Shown piece by piece: positions 29,275-37,349 of a stretch of DNA of 39,383 nucleotides. This DNA is from Methylomicrobium sp. Lineage in GTDB: Bacteria > Pseudomonadota > Gammaproteobacteria > Methylococcales > Methylomonadaceae. Position 1 is the first letter of the stretch; each line of letters begins with the position of its first letter. Position numbers and translations under genes: made by a program. Below the pieces are notes generated by a model. It searched no databases and had not been told where the DNA came from. It was given only the letters and a program-made list of their open reading frames with translations. The DNA lies in the NCBI GenBank assembly GCA_018333785.1, contig JAGXSU010000032.1:1-39383 (forward strand), read 5' to 3'.

Positions 29275-29729
29275 AAGCAAACGAAGCCGATGTGGCCTGG
29301 ATGCGGCATGCGCTACGTTTGGCCCAGCGAGCCGAAGCTTTGGGAGAAGTGCCTGTCGGAGCCGTCATTGTCAAAGGTGATCGTTGCATTGCTGAGGCAT
29401 GGAACAGCCCTATTGCGACGCATGATCCATCAGCCCATGCAGAAATTCTGGCGATTCGCGAGGCAGGAAAACAGTTACAAAATTACCGGCTTATCGATAC
29501 CACTTTATACGTAACGCTGGAACCTTGTGTGATGTGCATGGGTGCGATAGTTCATGCGCGAATTGGTCGACTTGTTTTTGGAGCAAGAGATGAAAAAAGG
29601 GGAGCCGTCTGTAGCATCATGAATTTGGCCTCAGCCCCTTTTTTAAATCATAAAGTAGACTGGTCGGGAGGCGTTATGGAAGCTATCTGTTCAGGAATGT
29701 TAAAAGATTTTTTCAAGGCTAGACGCTGA
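29265..29729 (+). CDS. tadA: tRNA-specific adenosine deaminase TadA
   Basis: Deaminates A34 of tRNA-Arg(ACG) to inosine. A 154-residue zinc-dependent cytidine-deaminase-fold protein with the HAE catalytic motif ([11 protein letters not shown]) and the zinc cysteines in [11 protein letters not shown], followed by [16 protein letters not shown] and NHKVDW. The GTG start at 29265 overlaps guaA by ten bases, so translation is probably coupled; internal GTG or ATG codons before WMRHAL are alternative starts and would trim about ten residues. The next gene is convergent. Confidence 0.94.
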   Translation: MGVEANEADVAWMRHALRLAQRAEALGEVPVGAVIVKGDRCIAEAWNSPIATHDPSAHAEILAIREAGKQLQNYRLIDTTLYVTLEPCVMCMGAIVHARIGRLVFGARDEKRGAVCSIMNLASAPFLNHKVDWSGGVMEAICSGMLKDFFKARR

Positions 29730-29751
29730 GTTATTTTAGCTTTTAGCCGAT

Positions 29752-31200
29752 TTATAATGCTTGTGGCAGCATCGGCATAATCGGGGGTGTTTTCAACTCG
29801 GGTTCCGGCGATTCTATCTGCATGGCATTTTTCTCAATGATATTTTCTTCTGTCAGCCACACCAGCAAATCGAAATAACTTCTGATATTTTCCACATAAC
29901 GTGTCGCCTCATTACCTCGTGCGTAACCATGCCGGGTTTTTTTATGCCATTTCGGCTGACTAAGCAAAGGCAATCTTTTTTTGACATCCACCCATTTGTC
30001 CGGATTGCTGCCCTGTTGAGCGGTCAGGATTCTTGCGTCTTCAACATGGGCTTTACCGACATTATAAGCGGCTAGAGCAAACCAGGTCCTATCCGGCTCA
30101 GGAATTGGAGTTGGAATCTTGTCAATGGTCAGTGAAAAGTAACGAGCGCCGCCTTCTATGCTTTGGTAAGGGTCGGTTCTGTTGCTGATACCCATTTCCG
30201 AAGCCGTTATATTGGTCAGCATCATCAGGCCTTTAACTCCCGTCGGAGACGTTGTGTCTTTAAGCCAATGAGACTCCTGATAACCGATAGCTGCCAGAAG
30301 CCGCCAATCAAGATGGTATTGGTCCGCTGCATTCATGAAATGCGCCTGATATCTGGGGAGGCGTTGCCGGATGTGGCGACGGAATGTGCAATTGCCTTGG
30401 TAGGACAAGACGTTGGCATGACCATAATGACGCTCCAGCAACTGCTCCAGGGTTTTATTTTGTTTAATCAGGCTAAAAAAAGAATTGACCTCGTCATAAA
30501 GACTTGAATCGCGGCTATTTTCGAGCGCCCAAGCCAAACGCCGGGGCTCTGATATATCAAATGCGATTTCCAGTTTGGGATAAATGCGCTGCAGCAACTG
30601 TAGCTGGTTGGAATCTGCGAGGGTATAGTCGATCAGCCCTTCATTGACCAGATAGAGCAGGGCATTGGTATCAAGATAGCTGTTAATATCCCATTCTAAA
30701 TTAGGAAAAGTCAGTTGATTATCAAGCAGGGTTTGTTCGTGGCTGGTGCCTTTGACAATTTCGAAGACACCGCCACTTAGACTAGGAATATCTTTAGGGC
30801 GTCTTTTATCGGTTCGGTAAATAAGCTGTTCGGTAATCTCGTCATACGGCAAGCTGAAACGCATAACGTGTTGACGTTCCTTGGTAATTGTCAGGCCTGC
30901 CGCTGCTATATCGCCTTGTCCCCGGCTTATTCTGGCCAGGATGCCATCAAAAGTTTCGGGTATGACAAAGTGGGCTTTAACGCCCAGATGCTCAGCAAAT
31001 AAAAGTGCCAGATCGTATTCCAGTCCCGTATAACCATCAGGGCCTTCATAATAGGTCGTTGGGTCGATGCGCGTGAGGACTTTGATAATACCTTTTTTTT
31101 TAACTTGCTCCAGCTTGTTGAGCATGGAAAAGTCTATATCACAGGTCGATAAAAGCGCAATCCAACTGAAACAAATTAACAGTCTTGCAATGATGAACAC
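29752..31200 (-). CDS. mltF: Membrane-bound lytic murein transglycosylase F
   Basis: Cleaves peptidoglycan with formation of anhydro-muropeptides. The protein has 482 residues and two domains. An N-terminal solute-binding-protein-like domain runs to about residue 270 (GIIKVLTRIDPTTYYEGPDG, FDGILARISRGQGDIAAAGL). A C-terminal SLT domain has the catalytic Glu309 in AAIGYQESHW, then SPTGVKGLMMLT, GGARYF and FALAAYNVGKAH. The N terminus is a membrane or export signal; LLSTC at 16-20 resembles a lipobox but with threonine at -1, so lipidation is uncertain. GTG overlaps the pgi stop by one base (TAGTG), so it is translationally coupled to pgi. Confidence 0.94.
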   Translation of the reverse strand: MFIIARLLICFSWIALLSTCDIDFSMLNKLEQVKKKGIIKVLTRIDPTTYYEGPDGYTGLEYDLALLFAEHLGVKAHFVIPETFDGILARISRGQGDIAAAGLTITKERQHVMRFSLPYDEITEQLIYRTDKRRPKDIPSLSGGVFEIVKGTSHEQTLLDNQLTFPNLEWDINSYLDTNALLYLVNEGLIDYTLADSNQLQLLQRIYPKLEIAFDISEPRRLAWALENSRDSSLYDEVNSFFSLIKQNKTLEQLLERHYGHANVLSYQGNCTFRRHIRQRLPRYQAHFMNAADQYHLDWRLLAAIGYQESHWLKDTTSPTGVKGLMMLTNITASEMGISNRTDPYQSIEGGARYFSLTIDKIPTPIPEPDRTWFALAAYNVGKAHVEDARILTAQQGSNPDKWVDVKKRLPLLSQPKWHKKTRHGYARGNEATRYVENIRSYFDLLVWLTEENIIEKNAMQIESPEPELKTPPIMPMLPQAL

Positions 31201-32834
31201 TAGAGACGTAATTTTTTGTACGTGTTAATCAGGTTATTAGTCGAACTGTCGTGACTAGTGCTTAGTTCATCCGATAAAAGCTCGGGTAGTATGGCTCTGG
31301 CGAGTACTTTGCCAAGCTCAACCCCCATTTGATCAAAGGAATTGATGTTCCAGATAACGCCTTGTACAAAAATTTTATGTTCGTAGAAAGCAATCAAAGA
31401 GCCAAGCGTTTTAGGTGTCAGTTTTTTGAACAGAAAGGAATTGGAAGGCTTATTACCTGAAAATACCTTGGATGCCACTAAAGCTTCGTTTTCTCTGTCT
31501 GACGCAGAAAGCGAGGCTTTCACTTCATCTGCTGTTTTACCGCGCATTAAGGCTTCCGGCTGAGCTAAAAAATTTGAAATTAAAATTTCATGATGGTCAG
31601 GTAACTCATAATGACTGTAGGCTGCGGCAAGGAAGTCGCAAGGAACCAATTTGGTACCTTGATGCATCAACTGATAGAAAGCATGTTGACCGTTTGTTCC
31701 CTGTTGTCCCCAAATGATTTGCCCTGTGCTGTAATCAACCTTATTGCCGTGCATATCCGTGCTTTTGCCATTACTTTCCATGTCACCTTGTTGCAAGTAA
31801 TCTGAAAAGTGCCGCATGGATTGATCATAAGGCAGAATGGCATAGGATTCGGCGTTATGAAAATTGTTATACCAAATACCCAGCAGAGCCATGATTACCG
31901 GAATATTTTTGTCAAAAGGAGTTGTCCTGAAATGTTGATCGACTTCATGAGCGCCAAGAAGAAGTTCCTCAAAATTATCCATACCTACGTTTAGAGCAAT
32001 AGATAAGCCTATGGCTGACCACAAGGAATAGCGTCCGCCAACCCAGTCCCAAAATTCAAACATGTGATCAGGATTGATACCAAATTCGGTGACATTCTCG
32101 GTATGGGTGGAAATGGCGACGAAATGCTGGCTGATCGCACTTTCATCTTTGGAATGTTGTAACAACCAGTTTCGTGCGGAACGAGCATTAGTCATCGTTT
32201 CTTGGGTGTTGAACGTCTTGGAGGCGACAAGAAACAAAGTGGTTTCGGGTGATAAAGGTTTGAGTGTTTCAATCAAATCCGCTTGGTCGATATTTGAAAC
32301 AAAATGCACTTTCAGCGATTTTGATGCATAAGGCGTCAATGCGGTTGAAACCATTTTGGGGCCTAAATTAGAGCCGCCAATGCCTATATTAACCACATCA
32401 GTAATTCGTTTGCCGGTATAGCCCAGCCATTTCCCACTTCGGACTTCGTCAGTGAAATGCCGCATCTGTTTCAATACGGCATTAATTTTTGGCATGACAT
32501 CCTGATTTTCAACATAAACCGGGTGATTGCTCCGGTTTCTAAGCGCCGTATGGAGTACCGCCCGTTGTTCGGTATGGTTAATTTTTTGGCCGGAAAACAT
32601 CGCTTCTGTTTTTTCGGTCAGGTTTGAATCGATTGCCAATTCAACTAATAAATCAAGCGTTGTGGGTGTAATTAGGTTCTTAGAAAAATCGAATAATATA
32701 TCGTTGAACTGAATTGAAAGTTCATTGAATCGTCTGGGGTTTGACGCAAAAGCTTCTCTGAGTTGAAAGTTCTGCAGTGATGAATAATGATTTTGCAGTG
32801 CTTTCCAGGCAGGGGATCTTGTAGGAGAAGGCAT
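31200..32834 (-). CDS. pgi: Glucose-6-phosphate isomerase
   Basis: Interconverts glucose-6-phosphate and fructose-6-phosphate. At 544 residues it matches the family. Both signatures are present: [19 protein letters not shown] in the middle and [18 protein letters not shown] near the C terminus. The phosphate-binding region [12 protein letters not shown] and the SKTFNTQET loop are intact. It is the first gene of a two-gene minus-strand unit with mltF, a pairing with no obvious metabolic link. The 307-base gap to the right (32835-33141) separates it from the divergent 33142 gene. Confidence 0.97.
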   Translation of the reverse strand: MPSPTRSPAWKALQNHYSSLQNFQLREAFASNPRRFNELSIQFNDILFDFSKNLITPTTLDLLVELAIDSNLTEKTEAMFSGQKINHTEQRAVLHTALRNRSNHPVYVENQDVMPKINAVLKQMRHFTDEVRSGKWLGYTGKRITDVVNIGIGGSNLGPKMVSTALTPYASKSLKVHFVSNIDQADLIETLKPLSPETTLFLVASKTFNTQETMTNARSARNWLLQHSKDESAISQHFVAISTHTENVTEFGINPDHMFEFWDWVGGRYSLWSAIGLSIALNVGMDNFEELLLGAHEVDQHFRTTPFDKNIPVIMALLGIWYNNFHNAESYAILPYDQSMRHFSDYLQQGDMESNGKSTDMHGNKVDYSTGQIIWGQQGTNGQHAFYQLMHQGTKLVPCDFLAAAYSHYELPDHHEILISNFLAQPEALMRGKTADEVKASLSASDRENEALVASKVFSGNKPSNSFLFKKLTPKTLGSLIAFYEHKIFVQGVIWNINSFDQMGVELGKVLARAILPELLSDELSTSHDSSTNNLINTYKKLRL

Positions 32835-33042
32835 TTATTTTGGCTCCAGAGTGGGTAGGTGGTCAAAAAAAATTCAAAAACAGATGCATATCGGAACGAT
32901 TGCCAGTATATTAGATTTTGGTAATGTACTTGATTTAAGCGATGGGTGCGCGCATAGCATTAACTTTATTTGTAAAGGGTGATATGTTAGAGTTCATTGC
33001 CGTTATGGGGCGAAATTATACATGATGGACTTGAGTTTTATG

Positions 33043-33076
33043 ACAATTGTTAATCTCGGTCCCCATTCTTAAGAAT
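33043..33076 (+). promoter_or_regulatory. Possible promoter with overlapping palindrome
   Basis: TTGTTA near 33043 and TAAGAA near 33070 are 17 bases apart, about 70 bases upstream of the 33142 gene. The -10 region coincides with a perfect 12-base palindrome, ATTCTTAAGAAT (33065-33076), which could be an operator. Both assignments are tentative. Elsewhere in 32835-33141 I see no gene or strong hairpin. Confidence 0.3.
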
Positions 33077-33141
33077 AAGTCTGAGAATAGCATAAAGCGA
33101 TTATCGACAATAATAATTAACTACTACAACTGGAAGGTACT

Positions 33142-33735
33142 ATGAATAAATCAGGTTTAGTAAGAAAGGGTCTGCTAACTATTATAGGGTTAGCTTTTTC
33201 TGCTACGTTGTGGGCGCATGGTGGTGCAGCGGGTACAGATACTGATCAGTGTAAATTTGAATTGGAGCCATCGCATTGGATTCATTACACTGCCTATCAG
33301 CCGAAAGCATTTCCTGCTGAAGACTTTTGTGGAAGCATTCCCAGCACCGGTACGTTGACGCAGCTTGTTTTTGATTATCAGGATGTTCGTTACCGGAATA
33401 TGTCAATTGAATTCGAAGTGACAAAAGAACCTGAAGGTAAACGTGTATTCTTTCAAGAAGCCGCAAAGCATAAATCAGGAACTGTGGTGTTATCTTTGGA
33501 AAATGGCGTACCTGAACCAGGCAAATATCTGATCCACATTACTTTGGTTCCTGATCAAGGTGAAAGACTGGATGCTCATATGAGCTTTACAGCCGGCGCT
33601 GGTAAGGCTGCAAGTAAAGGAAGCTATGGTCTGTACGCATTTTTCTTATTAGCAGGTTTGTATGTTTTTTACCTGTCTAACGCGGGTTTCAAGAAAAAAA
33701 TAGATGATCTAATAACAAAATTGAAAAACGCTTAA
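33142..33735 (+). CDS. Exported, C-terminally anchored protein with predicted N-terminal His (putative copper site)
   Basis: A 197-residue protein of a family I know only as hypothetical membrane proteins of respiratory and methane- or ammonia-oxidising bacteria. The signal peptide (about 1-25, ending TLWA) would be cut to leave His26-Gly-Gly as the new N terminus. The mature domain has Cys37 and Cys63, probably a disulfide, around HWIHYTAYQP (His45, His48), then EDFCGSIP, and a beta-rich body. One membrane helix lies near residues 160-178 (LYAFFLLAGLYVFYLS), followed by a basic cytoplasmic tail. A free N-terminal His with additional histidines is the arrangement of copper histidine-brace proteins such as PmoB and CopC; this is inference, not shown. 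ATG is preceded by GGAAGG. The next gene to the right encodes a cupredoxin. Confidence 0.7.
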   Translation: MNKSGLVRKGLLTIIGLAFSATLWAHGGAAGTDTDQCKFELEPSHWIHYTAYQPKAFPAEDFCGSIPSTGTLTQLVFDYQDVRYRNMSIEFEVTKEPEGKRVFFQEAAKHKSGTVVLSLENGVPEPGKYLIHITLVPDQGERLDAHMSFTAGAGKAASKGSYGLYAFFLLAGLYVFYLSNAGFKKKIDDLITKLKNA

Positions 33736-34226
33736 TCAATCCCCATTTTAGCTTGCTATGACAGCACCCACTTTGATATAGCTTGGGTGCTGTCAAATCA
33801 AGCCATTCACGTAGCATGAAAATCGATCGCTGTTTATAAAATAATCAGTAACAGCAATGAAATTAAATAAATATGCAGTTTGACCAAATTTGCCAACCTG
33901 CTTGTCAAATAAGACAATAATTCTGCCATGGAAAGTGACGAAAAATTCAAAGGCTGCAAATTTTAGCGTTTGATCTTGATTGTATGCCCCCCAACAAATA
34001 CTGATTTCAGTGGGAACTACCCGGAGCAGCTAAGGTCAACGTGGAGTGTTATTAATTCACCTTGTATCTATGAGGCGCGTTAAGTTATTACGCTTTAATG
34101 CAGTTGTATTATTATGAAAGAGTCTAGGAAGCGTTTAGTGCTTCAGTTACAAATATATACTTGTGGACATCGTGTAAGTCACTGATAAGATGAGCCAAGA
34201 AGTTTAAATTCGATTAGGTGGTAATA
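33736..34226. other. Long intergenic region between the two putative copper genes
   Basis: A 491-base stretch with no supportable coding gene. It begins with a long hairpin at 33759-33795. A small dyad TTGTC/GACAA lies near 33901. Short reading frames, for example 23 codons from 34114, lack ribosome sites. A possible promoter for the cupredoxin gene (TTGTGG, 17 bases, GATAAG) lies near 34162-34190. The length suggests unrecognised regulation. Confidence 0.5.
33759..33795. terminator. Long perfect hairpin after the 33142 gene
   Basis: TGACAGCACCCA (33759-33770) pairs perfectly with TGGGTGCTGTCA (33784-33795) across a 13-base loop, 23 bases after the stop. There is no T-run on either side, so it may protect a 3' end or be a protein site instead of an intrinsic terminator. 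Confidence 0.5.
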
Positions 34227-35129
34227 ATGAAGTCTGGAATCTTGACGGTTTCGGCATTAAGTTTGTTGCTGATGGCAACTTTGAGTAATGCCAAGGAAAT
34301 AGAAGAACACAATAATCTTATGGATCATGGCGGCGGCCACCTTATGGATATGGGCGGCGGCATGGTGATGGGGCAGAACACAGAGACCCTTCCGGGTGGC
34401 TGCGATAAAATTGCAGCGACAAAAGAAATTACTGTTCATGCCGGTCATAAGTACGCTGAAAAATTTCCTGGTCGTATGTTTGCCTTCGATACGCAGGAAT
34501 ACCAGTTCGAGCCTTGTACCAAGTTGACTGTCCATTTCATTAATGAAGACAGCATTCGCCATCAATGGATGATGCATGGCCTACCTAAATATTTATATCC
34601 TAAAGGTATGTTTCACTTGGAAGTTACAGGGCCCGGCAAAATTTCCGGAACGTTGATTCTGCCGCCGGGCGATAAAACTTATCTGGTTCATTGTGATATT
34701 GCTCAGCACATGGAAAAGGGAATGAAAGGCCAGTTAAAGGTAGGTAAGGGAAGCGGAGATTTGCCAAGCATACCGGGGGTTACCGCTTATGTTATACCCG
34801 ATGACTATGGAATGGCGAAAGTTGATATACCCGTGAGTCAGCAACCTGCTATTAATCCTAACGCGGCTATAGAATCAAAACCAGTAACGGCACCCTCTGT
34901 TCAAGACCAAAACGACTCCTTAATTTCAGGTGTACTGGTTATTGGCTTGGCGGCAGGGTTACTGATTGCTCCATTCATGGCGCGTAAGTTCAAGGGGATG
35001 AGCGTTTCTGAGGTGGTTTCCTATTTGTTTGAATTAATCGGGCAAGGCATAGGGTTTATAACAAAATTGATTGTCAAGTTGTTTAATGCGATTTCATCAA
35101 ACAAAAGCAAATCATTACCTGAGAAATAA
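34227..35129 (+). CDS. Exported cupredoxin-domain protein, C-terminally membrane-anchored
   Basis: A 300-residue blue-copper-type protein. Signal peptide about 1-22. The mature N terminus is rich in His and Met (MDHGGGHLMDMGGGMVMG, residues 32-49), a typical Cu(I)-binding composition. The cupredoxin domain spans about 65-173 with type 1 ligands His112 (IRHQWM), Cys156 (LVHCDI), His161 and Met166 (QHMEKGM), that is Cys-x4-His-x4-Met. Cys59 and Cys97 may form a disulfide. A Pro-rich linker, one membrane helix near 235-252 and a long amphipathic tail follow. The ATG at 34227 sits behind AGGTGG; an upstream GTG is less likely. Electron carrier or copper chaperone; no catalytic domain is seen. An intrinsic terminator follows. 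Confidence 0.82.
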   Translation: MKSGILTVSALSLLLMATLSNAKEIEEHNNLMDHGGGHLMDMGGGMVMGQNTETLPGGCDKIAATKEITVHAGHKYAEKFPGRMFAFDTQEYQFEPCTKLTVHFINEDSIRHQWMMHGLPKYLYPKGMFHLEVTGPGKISGTLILPPGDKTYLVHCDIAQHMEKGMKGQLKVGKGSGDLPSIPGVTAYVIPDDYGMAKVDIPVSQQPAINPNAAIESKPVTAPSVQDQNDSLISGVLVIGLAAGLLIAPFMARKFKGMSVSEVVSYLFELIGQGIGFITKLIVKLFNAISSNKSKSLPEK

Positions 35130-35142
35130 GATTTAATTTGAT

Positions 35143-35177
35143 AAAACCCCTGCTGCATTAGTGTCAGGGGTTTTTTT
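35143..35177 (+). terminator. Rho-independent terminator after the cupredoxin gene
   Basis: CCCCTG (35147-35152) pairs with CAGGGG (35165-35170), extended by A/T pairs and followed by seven T. It separates the cupredoxin gene from the YqaA-like gene. Confidence 0.85.
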
Positions 35178-35203
35178 ATGGGCGATAGATTGGGACGTTT
35201 TTA

Positions 35204-35620
35204 TTGGAGTTGTTAAGTCTGTTTTTTAGCGCATTTATCTCATCCACTCTCGCGCCAGGGGGGTCAGAAATTGTTCTGGGTTATTTGGTTCTGGGCGGCG
35301 GTTATGATGTGATGATGTTGGTTCTGATCGCGACGATAGGAAATACGTTAGGTGCAATAACAACGTGGTTTTTAGGTCTGTGTGCCGCAAAAAAACTCCC
35401 ATTGGAAAATTTACTGCCAAAAAACAAGCAGCGAGCAATTGATTGGATGAGGTCTTGGGGTAAATGGTCTCTATTGTTTTCTTGGCTGCCTGTTATTGGT
35501 GACGGATTTTGTTTTGCAAGTGGTTGGTTGAAATACCCATTGATAACTTTTGTACTTTTTGTAACAGTGGGGAAATTTAGCCGGTATGCGATAATTGCCT
35601 GGTTGCTTGTAGAGGGGTGA
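35204..35620 (+). CDS. YqaA-family (DedA-like) inner-membrane protein
   Basis: A 138-residue polytopic protein of the YqaA group, related to DedA/VTT-fold proteins. The N-terminal pattern LSLFFSAFISSTLAPGGSE closely follows E. coli YqaA (LFASSFLSATLLPGNSE), then IATIGNTLGAITTWFLG and SWLPVIGDGFCFASGWL, where the conserved Gly-Asp lies in the second half. DedA relatives act in lipid or proton-dependent membrane homeostasis; YqaA itself is not well characterised. No ATG is available; TTG at 35204 gives the best family match, with TTG at 35210 as the alternative. The gene lies directly after the cupredoxin terminator and 43 bases before the next membrane-protein gene. Confidence 0.8.
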   Translation: MELLSLFFSAFISSTLAPGGSEIVLGYLVLGGGYDVMMLVLIATIGNTLGAITTWFLGLCAAKKLPLENLLPKNKQRAIDWMRSWGKWSLLFSWLPVIGDGFCFASGWLKYPLITFVLFVTVGKFSRYAIIAWLLVEG

Positions 35621-35663
35621 TTTTTGGTTTGTCCCCTGATTGTAAAATAAATTAGAGTCAAAA

Positions 35664-36449
35664 ATGTTAAAACACTTTCCTAAAACCGGTGTGGTTTATG
35701 AGCATAGAACACGCGATTATTTTATAGCCGGTTTTACTTTTTTTTGTGTGGCAGTCTGTCTAATATCAGACGCCAATGCTACCTTGGAAAAACAAAATGC
35801 GTTGGGTGTTTGTGGCTGGGTATTTTTATTTGGGCTTTTGCTTGGAGAGAATCACGAAGTCAGAATGCAAGTGCTGATAGCCGTTATATTCGCTACGATT
35901 GGAGAACATTTTGCATCGCCGTTTATGGGGGGTTATACCTATCGTTTTGAAAATGTGCCCGCTTATGTTCCTCCGGGACACGGGATGGTTTACCTGACTG
36001 CGGTAGCTTTGGCGCGATCCGGATTTTTTCAGGGTTTCGCACGACAAATTGCAGCTTTCGTCGTTATCGTGTGCGGCTTGTGGTCAATATGGGGGGTTAG
36101 CGGTTTGCCAGAGCAAGGTGATTCTGTAGGCGCTTTATTATATTGTGTATTTTTAGGTTATTTATTTAAAGGCCGATCGCCTATGGTTTATCTGGCGGCA
36201 TTTTTTATAACCACTTGGCTGGAATTGATAGGAACTGCGATGGGTACTTGGGCTTGGGCGCCGATCGATCCGGTGTTGAGTTTGCCACAAGGTAATCCGC
36301 CCAGCGGAGTCGCTGCATGGTATTGTTTGGTGGACGCAGTGGCAATGATGGGCGCTCCGCCTGTATTGAGAGCGTTAAAAGCAAGCCTGGGATCTGTGTT
36401 TGTGAGCAAGTCGATACCAGAAACCTCTCAAAGTACAGAAAGCGAATGA
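35664..36449 (+). CDS. Polytopic membrane protein of unknown function
   Basis: I do not recognise a named family for this 261-residue protein. It has about seven hydrophobic segments, starting after a soluble N terminus with an HRTRDYF motif. Residues likely to be conserved, judged by unusual composition in loops, are GEHFASPFMGGYTYRFENVPAYVPPGHG in the first half and TWAWAPIDPVLSLPQGNPPSG with a nearby WYCLVDA in the last. The two proline/glycine-rich loops with His, Tyr and Trp look like a ligand or active site facing one side of the membrane. The soluble C terminus is polar. ATG follows TTAGAGTC. Context: between the YqaA-like gene and a YceI gene. Confidence 0.75.
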   Translation: MLKHFPKTGVVYEHRTRDYFIAGFTFFCVAVCLISDANATLEKQNALGVCGWVFLFGLLLGENHEVRMQVLIAVIFATIGEHFASPFMGGYTYRFENVPAYVPPGHGMVYLTAVALARSGFFQGFARQIAAFVVIVCGLWSIWGVSGLPEQGDSVGALLYCVFLGYLFKGRSPMVYLAAFFITTWLELIGTAMGTWAWAPIDPVLSLPQGNPPSGVAAWYCLVDAVAMMGAPPVLRALKASLGSVFVSKSIPETSQSTESE

Positions 36450-36502
36450 TAAAAAGGGTTTTTTGTGAATTTCGGATTAATTAAAGTCACTGGAGATATG
36501 AG

Positions 36503-37075
36503 ATGAAAAAATTACTAATATTGATGTTATTGACCACATCGCCGCTTTTCGCTGCTGATTGGACGCTGAGTTCAAAAGATTCGACATTTAATTTTATGAG
36601 TACAAAAAATGCAGCTGTGACAGAAGTGCACACTTTTTTGAATCTTTCAGGAGAAATAAATGGCAATAAAGGCAAATTAAACATTGATCTAGCCAGTGTT
36701 GAAACTCAGATACCCATTAGAAATGATCGAATGAAAGAACATTTGTTCGATATTAAACAGTTTCCACAAGCAACCGTTGAGATCAGTCTTGAGCCCAAAA
36801 TATTTGATTCGTTACAAAAAGTCGGATCAATGACAGATCTACCCGTAAAGGCAAGTCTAGATCTGCATGGCATGAAAAAAGAAATTAGTGCCAAATTGAG
36901 AATTATAAAATTGGCCGATAGCAAGCTTATTGCTTCCACATTGGAACCAATTATTTTGATTCCTGGCGATTTCGGTCTGGAACCGGGCGTTAAAAAGTTA
37001 ATGGAAATCGCCAAACTTAATAGTATTAGCAGTGCGGTACCGGTTACATTCAGCTTGGTATTTGAAAAGAAATAA
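36503..37075 (+). CDS. YceI-family periplasmic protein
   Basis: A 190-residue secreted protein with a signal peptide of about 17 residues (MKKLLILMLLTTSPLFA, cut before ADW). The mature part is a YceI-like lipocalin-type barrel: WTLSSKDSTFNFMSTKNAAVTEVHTF at the start, a central IPIRNDRMKEHLFDIKQFPQATVEI typical of the family, and LDLHGMKKEI. YceI proteins bind long isoprenoid or amphiphilic ligands; some occur next to cytochrome b561. No such cytochrome is present here. It lies 53 bases after the membrane-protein gene and is followed by a long hairpin. Confidence 0.85.
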   Translation: MKKLLILMLLTTSPLFAADWTLSSKDSTFNFMSTKNAAVTEVHTFLNLSGEINGNKGKLNIDLASVETQIPIRNDRMKEHLFDIKQFPQATVEISLEPKIFDSLQKVGSMTDLPVKASLDLHGMKKEISAKLRIIKLADSKLIASTLEPIILIPGDFGLEPGVKKLMEIAKLNSISSAVPVTFSLVFEKK

Positions 37076-37090
37076 AGAATCTTTTACTCT

Positions 37091-37118
37091 CTGGGAGAAC
37101 TCATTTGAGTTCTCCCAG
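37091..37118. terminator. Long perfect hairpin after the YceI gene
   Basis: CTGGGAGAACTC (37091-37102) and GAGTTCTCCCAG (37107-37118) form a 12-pair stem with a four-base loop, 15 bases after the stop. The downstream sequence has few T, so it is an atypical terminator or an RNA-stability element. The remaining gap to 37349 is AT-rich and contains no gene I can identify. Confidence 0.6.
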
Positions 37119-37349
37119 ACTTCATATTCTATGAGTGCTTGCTTCATGTGCTCGTTAATCATAAAGACTTAATTCATAATTGACGTAAAGGCAGAATTGC
37201 TTTTAGCCGATCTCATCATCAAGCTGTAAGTTTGTTACAAGGAAATTCAGTCGCACTAGGTTTGTTTGATTAAGCATTTTTAATCGAAATTTTTTATAAA
37301 TTAATAATGAGTTCGAAAATCCATCAATAACTATAAGAGACACTCAATT

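Noticed and set aside
34114-34185. 23-codon micro-ORF upstream of the cupredoxin gene
   Set aside because: No ribosome site and no composition suggesting a leader peptide.
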